Assembly: GCA_020633675.1 (NCBI GenBank)
Contig: JACKDE010000003.1
Coordinates: 372,001 to 436,000 of the forward strand
Length of the DNA stretch: 64,000 nucleotides
DNA from: Deferribacteres bacterium
Lineage (GTDB): Bacteria > Zhuqueibacterota > Zhuqueibacteria > Zhuqueibacterales > Geothermadaptataceae
Direction: 5' to 3'
Numbering within the stretch: the first letter of the stretch is position 1; each line of letters begins with the position of its first letter. The translations under genes were made by a program, and so were the position numbers. Under the pieces are notes generated by a model that was not told the DNA's origin, did no database searches, and was given only the letters and a program-made list of their open reading frames with translations. This document shows, one piece after another, positions 33,160-42,104 of the stretch.

Positions 33160-35445
33160 ATGAACCTCCCCCAAGTTGTCGATAAACTGCGCAGTGATCC
33201 GGCATTTATGCGCAATGTCACTTTTTGGCAGCACCAGCCGGCCAGCGAGCCGCGTTTTGGCGCGTTTCCGCAAATCATGGCGCCGGCGCTGCAAAACGCC
33301 TTGCAGGAGCGCGGCATCCGCAAGCTCTACACCCATCAGGCCCAAGCCATCGAGCACATTTTGTCCGGCGAGCACGTCGCCATCGTCACGCCCACCGCCT
33401 CGGGCAAAACCCTGTGCTACAACATTCCGATCATCAACCAGATTCTCACCGACCCGGAAGCGCGCGCGCTCTATCTTTTCCCCACCAAAGCGCTGTCGCA
33501 GGACCAAATGCACGAAATTCACGAGCTGGTGACGCAGATGGGTGTCGACCTGAAAGTCTACACCTTCGACGGCGACACGCCGCAGTCGGCGCGCAAGGCC
33601 ATCCGCTCGGCTGGCCACATCGTAGTCACTAACCCGGACATGCTGCATCAGGGCATTTTGCCGCACCACACCTTGTGGATCAAGCTGTTCGAAAATCTCA
33701 AGTACATCGTCATCGACGAAATCCATCATTATCGCGGCGTTTTTGGCAGCCATTTGGCTAACGTGCTGCGGCGCTTGCACCGCATCGCTACATTTTATGG
33801 CAGCTCACCGCAGTTCATATGCAGCAGCGCCACCATCGCCAATCCGCAGGAGCTGGCTGAAAATATCACCGGCATGCCGATCAAAGTGATCGATGACAAC
33901 GGCGCGCCGCGCGGCGAAAAGCACTTCATTTTTTACAATCCGCCGGTGGTTAATGCCGAGTTGGGCATCCGCGCCAGCTCGGTGCGCGAAAGCCGCAAAA
34001 TCGCCCAGCATTTTTTGACCGAAGGCATTCAAACCATTATTTTTGCTCGCTCGCGCACCCGGGTGGAATTGCTGACCAAATATTTGCAGGAAGCCGTACG
34101 GGGCATGAAAAAATTGAAAGGCCGCATCACCGGCTATCGCGGCGGCTACTTGCCGAACGAGCGTCGCGCAGTTGAAAAAGGCCTGCGCAACGGCGACATT
34201 CTCGGCGTGGTCAGCACCAATGCGCTCGAGCTTGGCATCGACATCGGTGAATTGCATGCCTGCGTGATGAGCGGCTACCCCGGCACCATTGCCAGCACCT
34301 GGCAGCAGGCCGGGCGCGCCGGACGCAAAACCGACGCTTCGATTGCTGTGCTGTGCGCCACATCCGGCCCGCTCGATCAGTTTATCGTCAACCACCCGCA
34401 GTTTTTCAGCGAGCGCTCGCCGGAAGCCGCTATCGTCGATCCGGACAATCTGCTGATTATGATGAGCCACATCAAATGCGCGGCATTCGAGCTGCCGTTT
34501 GTCGATGGCGAAAAATTTGGCATCGGCGAAACCGCTGTCGATGCCACCCGAGATATTTTGGAGTATTTGCAGGAGAAACACATCCTGCACCATGCCGATG
34601 GCAAGTGGCACTGGATGGCGGAAACCTATCCCGCGGAAGCGGTGTCGTTGCGCAGCGCCAGTACTGAAAATGTCGTCATCATCGACCGCACGGCTGATGA
34701 GCGCGTGATCGGCGAAATCGATTTTATCACCGCGCCGCTGTACGTGCACCAGGATGCGATTTATATGCACGGCACCGAAACCTACCACGTCGACCGCTTT
34801 GACTGGCAGCGCAAAAAAGCCTACGTGCGCCACGTCGATTCGGATTATTACACGGACGCACAGGTGAAATCGACGCTGAAGGTGCTGGATATTTTTAAGG
34901 AAGAAGAGATCGAGTCCGGCGGCAAAGCCTTTGGTGAAGTGAGCGTGACAACAGTGCCGACGATGTTCAAAAAAATCAAATTCCGCACCCACGAAAATGT
35001 CGGTTGGGCGCCGATTGAACTGCCGGAACTGGAGTTGCAGACCGATGCTTATTGGTGGGAGTTCGACGCCGGAACGCGCGAAAAATTGCAGCTCTCGCAC
35101 GATGACCTCGGCGATGCATTGAAGGCGGTAGCGAATGTTTTAGGGCACGTCGCGCCGATCTTCATCATGGCCGATCCCGGAGACATCATCGCGCTGCCGA
35201 TGGTGCGCAGCCCGTTCACCGACCTGCCGACGATTTATATTTACGAGCGCTATCCCGGTGGTGTCGGCTATTCGGAGAAGCTGTTTCATGCGCATCAACA
35301 GATTGTCAGCGAGGCGATTACGCTGATCGAGAACTGCGCCTGTCCGGCAGGCTGCCCGTCCTGCGTCGGGCCGGAGCTGGAGGTTGGTGAGAAGGGCAAA
35401 ACGTCGGCGATTGCCCTGTTGAAGCTTGGCACGCTGCCTGCTTGA
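33160..35445 (+). CDS. DEAD/DEAH-box helicase with C-terminal Cys cluster (MrfA/Hrq1-like)
   Basis: A 761-aa superfamily 2 helicase. Motif I is TPTASGKTLCY (~77-87), motif II is VIDEIHHYRG (DEIH, ~184), motif III is SSATIANP, and motif VI is QQAGRAGRK. The C-terminal region contains CACPAGCPSC (from ~residue 725), the four-Cys metal site of the MrfA/DUF1998-type helicases that act in DNA repair, such as of interstrand crosslinks or mitomycin damage. Strong GC bias (about 73% GC in 34261-34320) separates it from the AT-rich FRG/DUF262 pair just upstream, so it is probably a resident repair gene and not part of that unit. Confidence 0.9.
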   Translation: MNLPQVVDKLRSDPAFMRNVTFWQHQPASEPRFGAFPQIMAPALQNALQERGIRKLYTHQAQAIEHILSGEHVAIVTPTASGKTLCYNIPIINQILTDPEARALYLFPTKALSQDQMHEIHELVTQMGVDLKVYTFDGDTPQSARKAIRSAGHIVVTNPDMLHQGILPHHTLWIKLFENLKYIVIDEIHHYRGVFGSHLANVLRRLHRIATFYGSSPQFICSSATIANPQELAENITGMPIKVIDDNGAPRGEKHFIFYNPPVVNAELGIRASSVRESRKIAQHFLTEGIQTIIFARSRTRVELLTKYLQEAVRGMKKLKGRITGYRGGYLPNERRAVEKGLRNGDILGVVSTNALELGIDIGELHACVMSGYPGTIASTWQQAGRAGRKTDASIAVLCATSGPLDQFIVNHPQFFSERSPEAAIVDPDNLLIMMSHIKCAAFELPFVDGEKFGIGETAVDATRDILEYLQEKHILHHADGKWHWMAETYPAEAVSLRSASTENVVIIDRTADERVIGEIDFITAPLYVHQDAIYMHGTETYHVDRFDWQRKKAYVRHVDSDYYTDAQVKSTLKVLDIFKEEEIESGGKAFGEVSVTTVPTMFKKIKFRTHENVGWAPIELPELELQTDAYWWEFDAGTREKLQLSHDDLGDALKAVANVLGHVAPIFIMADPGDIIALPMVRSPFTDLPTIYIYERYPGGVGYSEKLFHAHQQIVSEAITLIENCACPAGCPSCVGPELEVGEKGKTSAIALLKLGTLPA

Positions 35446-35781
35446 TCGACATTTTGCGCCATCCACGCGAGCCGCATAATTGCGTTCATGGCTCAAATCA
35501 CTTGACTTTCTGGCACAATTTGAATATATCAATTCCCCGTGCAATCCTTGTTTTTCATCCACAAATTCGTATCTTAGTTGCATGCACAGATGGAATCTTA
35601 GCAGCAAAACTATGCAGTTAAACCTGATTTTTTCCTTCAAGAAGGAATCTATTTTAGCCATTATCCGCATAAGGTGAAGTCTATTGGCTGAGCGGTATTG
35701 AGCTTAGCCGCACATGTACAACTCTCACGCTCGAATATTTACATTTTTTAAAAGCAAATCCCAGGAAGGAGCTTCTCTGAT
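35446..35781. other. Intergenic region, nothing specific recognised
   Basis: A 336-base gap between the helicase gene and the aldehyde dehydrogenase gene. It includes AT-rich segments and should carry the promoter of the catabolic cluster downstream. The only clear signal is the ribosome binding site AGGAAGGA at 35763-35770 before the ATG at 35782. Confidence 0.4.
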
Positions 35782-37248
35782 ATGGCGCAGATGTTTATCA
35801 ACGGTCAATGGGCCGATGCTCAAAGTGGCGAAACCCATGAAGTGATCAATCCGGCAAATGGTACAGTGGTCGATTCCGTGCCGAAAGGCGGCGTTGAAGA
35901 TGTGGATGCAGCCGTCGCTTCAGCACAAAACGCTTTTGCGGCATGGGCGGACACATCGCCGGACGACCGGGCGGCGATGCTGCGCAAAGGCATCGAGCTG
36001 GTCAAAGAGCAATCCAAAGAAATCGCCGCATTGCTGACGGCCGAACAAGGCAAGCCACTTTTCGAAGCTGGCGGCGAAGTGCACCATTTTCTGCATGGCA
36101 TGGAATTTTATGCCGGGCTTTCGAGCAAAATTCGCGGCGTGCAGTCCCCCCTGCCCCCTGCACTCGGTAAGCACGCCTATGGCATCATCATGCGGCGGCC
36201 GGTGGGCATCGCTGCCGGTATCGTGCCATGGAACTTCCCGCTCACACTGATGGGCACCAAAGTCGGCCCGGCTTTGATCGCCGGTTGCCCCATCATCATC
36301 AAGCCGGCCAGCACCACACCGCTGGCCACGCTCAAAATCATCGGTTTGCTCAACGAAGCAGGCTTGCCAGCCGGTGTGCTGAACTGCGTGACCGGCCCGG
36401 GCAGCACGGTCGGCGAGCGGCTGATCACCCACCCTGTGATCCGGCGCGTGGCATTGACCGGCTCGTCAGAAACCGGCAAGCGCGTCATGGCTCAAGCAGG
36501 TCCCGCTTTCAAGCGTATCACCCTTGAACTGGGCGGCTCCGATCCGATGATCGTCTGCCCGGATGCGAATATCAAAAATGCTGTCAGCGGCGCGATTATC
36601 GGCCGTTACTGGAACGCCGGGCAGGCTTGTCTGGCGGTCAAGCGGCTCTATCTTTTTGAAGAGATTTACGACGAACTCATGGATGGCCTGCTGAAAAAAG
36701 TTGGCAATTACCAGCCCGGCGATGGCACAACCAAACCGGAAAAACCGTTTATTCGCATGGGCCCGCTGCACACGGCTTATCAGCGCGAGGAAGTCGAAAA
36801 TCAATTGCAGGATGCGGTTGCGAAAGGCGCGAAAGTGCTGATCGGCGGTAAGCGCACCGAAGGTACGGACCTGGCCAAAGGCCATTACTTCCAGCCTGCG
36901 GTGGTGGTAGACGTGCCGGAAGACAGCAAGCTGATGACCGAGGAAGTTTTCGGCCCGGTGCTGCCGGTGTGGAAAGTCAGCTCGTTGGACGAGGCAATTC
37001 AAAAAGCCAACAACAGTCCCTGGGGCCTCGGCTCCTCCATCTGGACGCAAAACATGTCGTGGGCCAACCGTGCGATTCGCGAGCTCGACTCCGGCATGAC
37101 CTGGGTCAACCAGATCCACTACGGCTACGATGAATTGCCGTTTGGTGGCGTGAAAGCCTCCGGCATCGGCCACGAACACGGCCCGGAAGCGGTCGACTAC
37201 TATCTCGAAAACAAAAGCGCTGTTTTTGGTGGACTGGATTGGGAGTAA
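35782..37248 (+). CDS. NAD(P)-dependent aldehyde dehydrogenase
   Basis: A 488-aa aldehyde dehydrogenase of full family length. Catalytic residues are visible: the Glu in KRITLELGGSDP (~residue 252) and the nucleophilic Cys in RYWNAGQACLAVKRLY (~286). The substrate tunnel Asn lies in GIVPWNFPL. It most resembles the succinate-semialdehyde/short-chain aldehyde branch. Standing first in a codirectional run with enoyl-CoA hydratase and paa genes, it could oxidise phenylacetaldehyde or a ring-cleavage semialdehyde, but the sequence does not discriminate. An excellent AGGAAGGA site precedes it. Confidence 0.9.
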   Translation: MAQMFINGQWADAQSGETHEVINPANGTVVDSVPKGGVEDVDAAVASAQNAFAAWADTSPDDRAAMLRKGIELVKEQSKEIAALLTAEQGKPLFEAGGEVHHFLHGMEFYAGLSSKIRGVQSPLPPALGKHAYGIIMRRPVGIAAGIVPWNFPLTLMGTKVGPALIAGCPIIIKPASTTPLATLKIIGLLNEAGLPAGVLNCVTGPGSTVGERLITHPVIRRVALTGSSETGKRVMAQAGPAFKRITLELGGSDPMIVCPDANIKNAVSGAIIGRYWNAGQACLAVKRLYLFEEIYDELMDGLLKKVGNYQPGDGTTKPEKPFIRMGPLHTAYQREEVENQLQDAVAKGAKVLIGGKRTEGTDLAKGHYFQPAVVVDVPEDSKLMTEEVFGPVLPVWKVSSLDEAIQKANNSPWGLGSSIWTQNMSWANRAIRELDSGMTWVNQIHYGYDELPFGGVKASGIGHEHGPEAVDYYLENKSAVFGGLDWE

Positions 37249-37401
37249 GTTAGCTGCATTCAGGCTATTGGCATCGCTCGCTTATTGATGAAGTAACCAA
37301 AGAGTTCGCGATGATCGTCGAGTTGCAGTCGATTTTCTCTGCGCGCTTTGCGCACCCGGCGGTTTAAAATTATTGGCAAAAACTTAAAGGAGCATATAAA
37401 A
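37249..37401. repeat. Gap with relic TTCTCTGCG-type repeat
   Basis: The segment at about 37330-37375 (TTCTCTGCGCGCTTTGCGC then GGCGGTTTAAAATT) resembles the CTCTGCG...TTTAAAATT block in the gap at 12372-12490. Both lie just upstream of genes of crotonase/SDR type and look like decayed dispersed repeats. Confidence 0.3.
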
Positions 37402-38184
37402 ATGTCAGACGCACCCGTGTCCTTTTCGAAGTCTGGAAATATTGGCACGATTACCCTCAATCGCCCGCCTGCCAACAGCTATGAAATGGAATTTATGCAA
37501 GCGATGGATGCCGCTATCGATGCGGCCAACAGGGATGCCGAGGTCAAAGTCGTTATACTGAAAAGCGCCTCGGAAAAATTCTTTTGCGCCGGCGCGGACA
37601 TCAAAGCATTCATGGCCAACGACACGCCTGCCAATATGAAAATGGTGGCAACGGCGCACAAGGCGCTCGGCAAAATGGCCGACAGCCCGAAGGTATTCAT
37701 CGCTGCTATCAACGGCCACGCGCTCGGTGGCGGCCTCGAAATCGCGCTGGCGTGTGATCTGCGCTATGCTGCTGAAGGCGACTACCGCATGGGCTTGCCA
37801 GAAGTCACGCTCGGCCTGCTGTCCGGCAATGGCGGCACCCAGCGCCTGCCTCGTCTAATCGGCGCGAACAAGGCCCTGGAGCTGATGCTGACCGGCAGCA
37901 CCTTCACACCAGCCGATGCGCTGCAATATGGTGTGGTCAACAAACTCTTTCCTGCCGATCAGCTTTTTGCAGAGGTCGAAAAAATTGCTGGCAGGCTGGC
38001 AAACGGTGCTTCGCTCGCCATCGCAAACATCAAAAAAGCCGTTTACCAAGGCATTGAACTGGATCTGCAGGATGGCCTGAAAGTAGAACGCGAGCTTGTC
38101 GAGCCGCTCTTCAACTCGAAGGATGCCGCTGAGGGCTTGACTGCTTTTGTTGAAAAACGCAAAGCAGTGTTTCAGGGCCAATGA
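37402..38184 (+). CDS. Enoyl-CoA hydratase (crotonase family)
   Basis: A 260-aa crotonase. Both catalytic glutamates of true hydratases are present: GHALGGGLEIALACD (first Glu) and MGLPEVTLGLL (second Glu); the oxyanion-hole motif is FFCAGADIKAF. AAAGGAG at 37386-37392 supports the ATG at 37402; an in-frame start 18 codons upstream is rejected. In the phenylacetate context it may do the PaaF-type hydration of 2,3-didehydroadipyl-CoA, but it could equally serve general beta-oxidation. Confidence 0.9.
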   Translation: MSDAPVSFSKSGNIGTITLNRPPANSYEMEFMQAMDAAIDAANRDAEVKVVILKSASEKFFCAGADIKAFMANDTPANMKMVATAHKALGKMADSPKVFIAAINGHALGGGLEIALACDLRYAAEGDYRMGLPEVTLGLLSGNGGTQRLPRLIGANKALELMLTGSTFTPADALQYGVVNKLFPADQLFAEVEKIAGRLANGASLAIANIKKAVYQGIELDLQDGLKVERELVEPLFNSKDAAEGLTAFVEKRKAVFQGQ

Positions 38185-38211
38185 TTTGGCGCAAACGAGT
38201 TGTAGCCCCAA

Positions 38212-38275
38212 TTGACCACCAAGGCACAAAGACTTTAAGAAATAAAGCTTAGGCACTTTGTGCCTTGGTGGTCAA
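38212..38275. repeat. 20-bp perfect inverted repeat upstream of paaA
   Basis: TTGACCACCAAGGCACAAAG (38212-38231) pairs perfectly with CTTTGTGCCTTGGTGGTCAA (38256-38275) around a 24-nt loop that itself can pair (CTTTAAGAAATAAAG). It resembles a very common dispersed bacterial intergenic repeat. Its position between the hydratase gene and paaA means it might also limit read-through or stabilise mRNA. Confidence 0.7.
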
Positions 38276-38335
38276 ATTCTTCTTGTCCCAAAACGGCAAC
38301 ATTTAACCTATTCAGGTGATAACACGGAGCAAAAT

Positions 38336-39274
38336 ATGAATCTGGCATCAGAGCAGGCGCTGCAGCAGAGATTAAAAGAAGGCAAGCTGGTCGAGACCCT
38401 CGAGCAGATGAGCCCGCAGTATCTCGAAGGCATCAAGCGCATTCTGACCGTTTCAGCGGATACCGAACTGATCAGCGCACCGGCATACTATTATGCCGCC
38501 CAGCATGCGCCCTCGCTCAATGCGTTCGTCTCGGCGATGAGCATTATTCAGGACGAGCTCGGCCACGCTCACATCGCCTATCGCATACTCGAAGATTTGG
38601 GTGTCGACAAAGAAGAACTGATTTACGGCCGCAAGCCTGAAGAATTCAAATATCCCTATGCCTTCGACGTGCCGCTCGACAGTTGGGTCGAGCTGGTGGT
38701 GGCCAACGCCATGTACGACCGCGCCGGATTCGTGCTGCTCGGCGATGTCTTCAAGCATGGCAAATTCGGGCCTTGGCGGCGGGCGCTCGCTAAAGTCGAT
38801 AAAGAGGAAAACTTCCATTTGCGTCATGGCGAAATGTGGATGCGCAAGATCAACGAGCAAACCGGCGGCCATGATTTGCTGCAAAAAGCAGTCGACTGGA
38901 TGTTTCCGCTCACGGTCGAGTGGTTTGGCTTGCCTGACGATCTGAAACGGCATACTGTCCAGCTCGATTACGGCTTCAAAGGCAGCAGCAACGACCAGCT
39001 CCGCCAGATATGGATGAGCACCGCCGTACCGTTTTTGCAGGAGTTGCAACTCGATATCCCGGCGCACTACGACGAGCAACAGGGCAAATACATCCTGGAT
39101 TTTCCTTTTCCGTGCCGGTTCAATTCCGACGAAAAGCGCTGGTATTTTGAAGAAGGTGAAATTTCGTGGCAAGATGTGCTCGAACGCTGGAAAGGTCGCG
39201 GCCCCAAAAATCTCGAATTTGTCGATGCGATTCAGCGCGGCAAAAAAGAGTTGAACAGCATGTTGGCAGCATAG
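38336..39274 (+). CDS. paaA: 1,2-phenylacetyl-CoA epoxidase catalytic subunit PaaA
   Basis: A 312-aa ferritin-like di-iron oxygenase subunit. Carboxylate/His ligands are visible in DTELISAPAYY (Glu), QDELGHAHIAYRI (Glu-x2-His), DSWVELVVANAMYDRAG (Glu) and KEENFHLRHG (Glu-x2-His). Together with PaaB, PaaC and PaaD it epoxidises the ring of phenylacetyl-CoA using O2. The ATG at 38336 is preceded by ACGGAGC; earlier in-frame starts lie in the inverted repeat. Its TAG stop (39272-39274) forms part of the direct repeat bordering a MITE-like element, and the rest of the paa genes follow only from 42105. Confidence 0.92.
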   Translation: MNLASEQALQQRLKEGKLVETLEQMSPQYLEGIKRILTVSADTELISAPAYYYAAQHAPSLNAFVSAMSIIQDELGHAHIAYRILEDLGVDKEELIYGRKPEEFKYPYAFDVPLDSWVELVVANAMYDRAGFVLLGDVFKHGKFGPWRRALAKVDKEENFHLRHGEMWMRKINEQTGGHDLLQKAVDWMFPLTVEWFGLPDDLKRHTVQLDYGFKGSSNDQLRQIWMSTAVPFLQELQLDIPAHYDEQQGKYILDFPFPCRFNSDEKRWYFEEGEISWQDVLERWKGRGPKNLEFVDAIQRGKKELNSMLAA

Positions 39275-39410
39275 CTGGAGTGACTATTCCGTTTCTTTGT
39301 CATCCCGCCAGGGATCAATGCAGATTTTGTTGCAAAACGAACGCAGGAAAGGCCAGTTTGAGTTCAATATAGACACTTCCAGTGAGACAACTGAATAGTC
39401 ACTAGCTGGA
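39272..39410. mobile_element. MITE-like element with 8-bp target duplication at the paaA stop codon
   Basis: The 123-bp element at 39280-39402 has terminal inverted repeats starting with perfect 10-mers GTGACTATTC and GAATAGTCAC (13 of the first 14 bases match). It is flanked by identical 8-bp direct repeats TAGCTGGA at 39272-39279 and 39403-39410. The left copy begins with the paaA stop codon TAG. There is no open frame inside, so it would need a transposase in trans. No second copy was noticed in the window. Confidence 0.7.
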
Positions 39411-39503
39411 AAGGCCAACTAATTTATACCCAGTGCCTTAGAATGGTTAAATAGTCCATGGCTTTGAATTACATTAACCAATGTTAGCCATAAAAGGATG
39501 ACA

Positions 39504-39704
39504 ATGAACGATAGTGACAAAGGAAAAAGCGCACCGAATAGAGTTGGCCTTGGCGTCGGGCTTGGAATATCACTGGGTGTGGCATTCGGTGCAGCATTTG
39601 GCAATGCAGGAGTCGGCATTGCTTTGGGTATTGCATTTGGTGCTGCTGTGGGCGCGGCGTGGGACTCGAGACCAAAGGCCAAAGAAGAAGAAACGGACCA
39701 ATGA
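39504..39704 (+). CDS. Small glycine-zipper membrane protein
   Basis: A 66-aa protein dominated by a Gly/Ala-rich stretch with regular G-x3-G spacing (GLGVGLGISLGVAFG, then GIALGIAFGAAVGAA), between a charged N-terminus and a Lys/Glu-rich tail. This is a glycine-zipper membrane helix pattern, giving one or two segments. AAAGG upstream supports 39504 (or 39498). Its TGA stop overlaps the ATG of the CotH-type gene in ATGA, which argues that it is real and coupled. Function unknown; it could help membrane insertion or export of its neighbour. Confidence 0.6.
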   Translation: MNDSDKGKSAPNRVGLGVGLGISLGVAFGAAFGNAGVGIALGIAFGAAVGAAWDSRPKAKEEETDQ

Positions 39705-42094
39705 GAATAGTGTTATTCACAATAAAAATGCAGCGGAATACAGTTGAGCGTATTGCGTTTTCGCTTCTGACTATTGTCTCTTTCATTGCTGCGGGACTTT
39801 TTCATCAAAAGCTATACGCACAGGAGCCAAATCCTGTTTATATTGACAATCTCATTCCGACTGTTCGCATCATCATTGATCCTGACTCGCTCAACGTGAT
39901 TCTGGCTCCCGAAAATGCCGAGAGCGATTATGAATTCCCCGCTGTCTTTATATTCGACAACAGCACAGCCGTTGATACGGTCGAGAATATCGGTTTTCGC
40001 CTGCGAGGGAACACCTCGAGATATGCTCAAAAGAAGTCGTTCAAAGTCTCTTTCAATTCCTTCGAAAAAGGCCGCAAATACTACGGTTTTGAAAAGCTCA
40101 ACCTTAACGGCGAACACAATGATCCATCCATCATTCGGTCAAAACTGTGCTGGAATCTTTTTAACTCGCTGCAGATTCCCAGCTCGAGGGCAAACCATGT
40201 AAAGCTTTACATAAACGACGTATATTACGGCCTCTACATCAATGTCGAGCACATCGATGAAAATTTTGTCAAAGATCGTTTTGGCAACAATGGCGGCAAT
40301 TTATACAAATGTCTTTGGCCCGCAGACCTTGATTACCGGGGCAGCGATCCCGATCTGTACAAATTCACATCAGGTAACCGCAGAACATATGAATTGAAAA
40401 CAAACACCGACCTGGATGATTATTCCGACTTGTCTGATTTCATTGAAAGTTTGAATTTCATACCGGATTCGCTTTTTTACGAGTTTGAAAAAATGTTCAA
40501 CGTCGACGGCTACTTGCGCATTTTAGCTGTCGATGTCGCGGTGGGCAGTTGGGACGATTACTGGTACCTAAAGAACAACTATTATCTCTATTACAATCCA
40601 GAGACCGCTTTATTTGAATTTATCCCCTACGACTATGACAACACATTTGGAATTGACTGGGTCGGTCCCGATTGGGGACATCGCGACATTTATGCGTGGG
40701 GGCATGACTCGGAAGCAAGACCTTTAGCGACCAGGATACTCGCCGTGCAGGAATATCGCGATCGCTATTCCTATTATTTAAACAAATTGCTGCATGGCGC
40801 TTTTCAGCCGGATTCACTCTTCCCCAGGATCGATGCCATCCATGCCATGATTGCCAGCGCTGCGGAGCAGGATACATTCCGATCTCTGGATTACGGATAC
40901 GACTTCGACGATTTCAACAATTCCTATGAGCAGGCATTAGGTGGCCATGTTGAATATGGCTTAAAATCCTATATCACAACGCGCCGCAATTCCATCCTGG
41001 CACAATTGCAATTGCACGATATTCCGCCGATCATCAAAAATGTGCGCTATTCTCCCGCGATCGCGCAGGCGAATCAGGTAATCGACGTAACAGCTTATAT
41101 TGAAGACGAAGATCCGAATCCGGTTGTACAAATTTACTACGCTCTAAACGCTCAAAATGGATCGCCGGTATCGATGTTTGACGATGGATTGCACCAGGAT
41201 GGCCAGGCCGGTGACCTCATTTATGGCGGACAAATTCCTGCTGCGGACACCAACGGCACCATTCGATTTTACATATCAGCAACCGATGCAGGCAACGCCC
41301 AAAGCCTGATACCCAGAAATGCACCTGCTGAGCAATTTTCTGTCAAGGTAGGTTTTGAAGCACCGAAATTATTCATCAACGAGTTCATGGCCAGCAACGA
41401 ATCGACGGTTTCCGATGCATTTGATGACTTCGATGACTGGATTGAAATTTACAATGACGATACCGCCGCCGTCTGGCTCGGAGACAAATTTCTCACCGAC
41501 AATCTAACGAATCCGGCTAAATGGTCGTTGCCAGACACAACTTTGCAGCCCGGCGCCTTTCTGCTGATTTGGGCTGATGATGAACCAGAGCAAGGCCCGA
41601 ACCACGCCACCTTTAAGCTGAGCGCCAATGGTGAGGCTGTTGGCATTTTTCAAGCGCAAGGTGAAAGTTTTGTCGCGATTGACTCGGTCGCTTTTGGGCA
41701 GCAGCAGACGGATATGTCATTTGGCCGAAGCTTGGACGGAGGGCCGGAGTGGCAACACTTTGCAAATCCGACACCCGGCTATTCCAATGAAATTGTCAAT
41801 GCCATCGTTGAAAACACCAACTCGCAACCCGGGCAATTTGCATTGGAACAGAACTATCCGAATCCATTTAATCCTTCTACGACCATTCAATTCGCCATCC
41901 CTATTCAATCGGATGTGTCAGTCAAGGTCTTCGACATCTTCGGGCGTGAAGTCGCCACATTAGTCGATGAAACGCTTGCGGCGGGAAAATACAAAGTTCA
42001 TTTCGAGAGAAACTCTTTGCCAAACGGCACATATTTCTACAGATTAGTGACAGACCAATTCTCGCAAACCAAAAAACTGATATTGCTAAAATAA
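39701..42094 (+). CDS. CotH-type secreted protein with lamin-tail domain and T9SS-like sorting domain
   Basis: A 797-aa protein. An N-terminal signal segment (IAFSLLTIVSFIAAGLF) precedes a CotH domain (~residues 45-420; FRLRGNTSRYAQKKSFKV, LNLNGEHNDPSIIRSKL, the family's kinase-like core). A lamin-tail-like domain (~560-670) starts at LFINEFMASNESTVSDAFDD. The last ~85 residues are a type A sorting domain: NYPNPFNPSTTI, VKVFDIFGREVATLV, LPNGTYFYRL. It is therefore expected at the cell surface or released by a type IX-like system. Start could be 39701 or 39728. It interrupts the paa gene cluster and has no obvious link to phenylacetate. Confidence 0.9.
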   Translation: MRIVLFTIKMQRNTVERIAFSLLTIVSFIAAGLFHQKLYAQEPNPVYIDNLIPTVRIIIDPDSLNVILAPENAESDYEFPAVFIFDNSTAVDTVENIGFRLRGNTSRYAQKKSFKVSFNSFEKGRKYYGFEKLNLNGEHNDPSIIRSKLCWNLFNSLQIPSSRANHVKLYINDVYYGLYINVEHIDENFVKDRFGNNGGNLYKCLWPADLDYRGSDPDLYKFTSGNRRTYELKTNTDLDDYSDLSDFIESLNFIPDSLFYEFEKMFNVDGYLRILAVDVAVGSWDDYWYLKNNYYLYYNPETALFEFIPYDYDNTFGIDWVGPDWGHRDIYAWGHDSEARPLATRILAVQEYRDRYSYYLNKLLHGAFQPDSLFPRIDAIHAMIASAAEQDTFRSLDYGYDFDDFNNSYEQALGGHVEYGLKSYITTRRNSILAQLQLHDIPPIIKNVRYSPAIAQANQVIDVTAYIEDEDPNPVVQIYYALNAQNGSPVSMFDDGLHQDGQAGDLIYGGQIPAADTNGTIRFYISATDAGNAQSLIPRNAPAEQFSVKVGFEAPKLFINEFMASNESTVSDAFDDFDDWIEIYNDDTAAVWLGDKFLTDNLTNPAKWSLPDTTLQPGAFLLIWADDEPEQGPNHATFKLSANGEAVGIFQAQGESFVAIDSVAFGQQQTDMSFGRSLDGGPEWQHFANPTPGYSNEIVNAIVENTNSQPGQFALEQNYPNPFNPSTTIQFAIPIQSDVSVKVFDIFGREVATLVDETLAAGKYKVHFERNSLPNGTYFYRLVTDQFSQTKKLILLK

Positions 42095-42104
42095 ATAGCA
42101 CTGT

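Noticed and set aside
33805..35100. A 431-codon minus-strand open frame inside the helicase gene
   Set aside because: Antisense shadow caused by the high GC content of the helicase gene, which has all its SF2 motifs on the plus strand.
31191..35445. DISARM-, BREX- or GmrSD-type defence locus
   Set aside because: No DUF1998-only protein, phospholipase D, methyltransferase, PglZ or HNH domain is adjacent. The helicase resembles a stand-alone MrfA repair protein, and only FRG and DUF262 are left as candidates.
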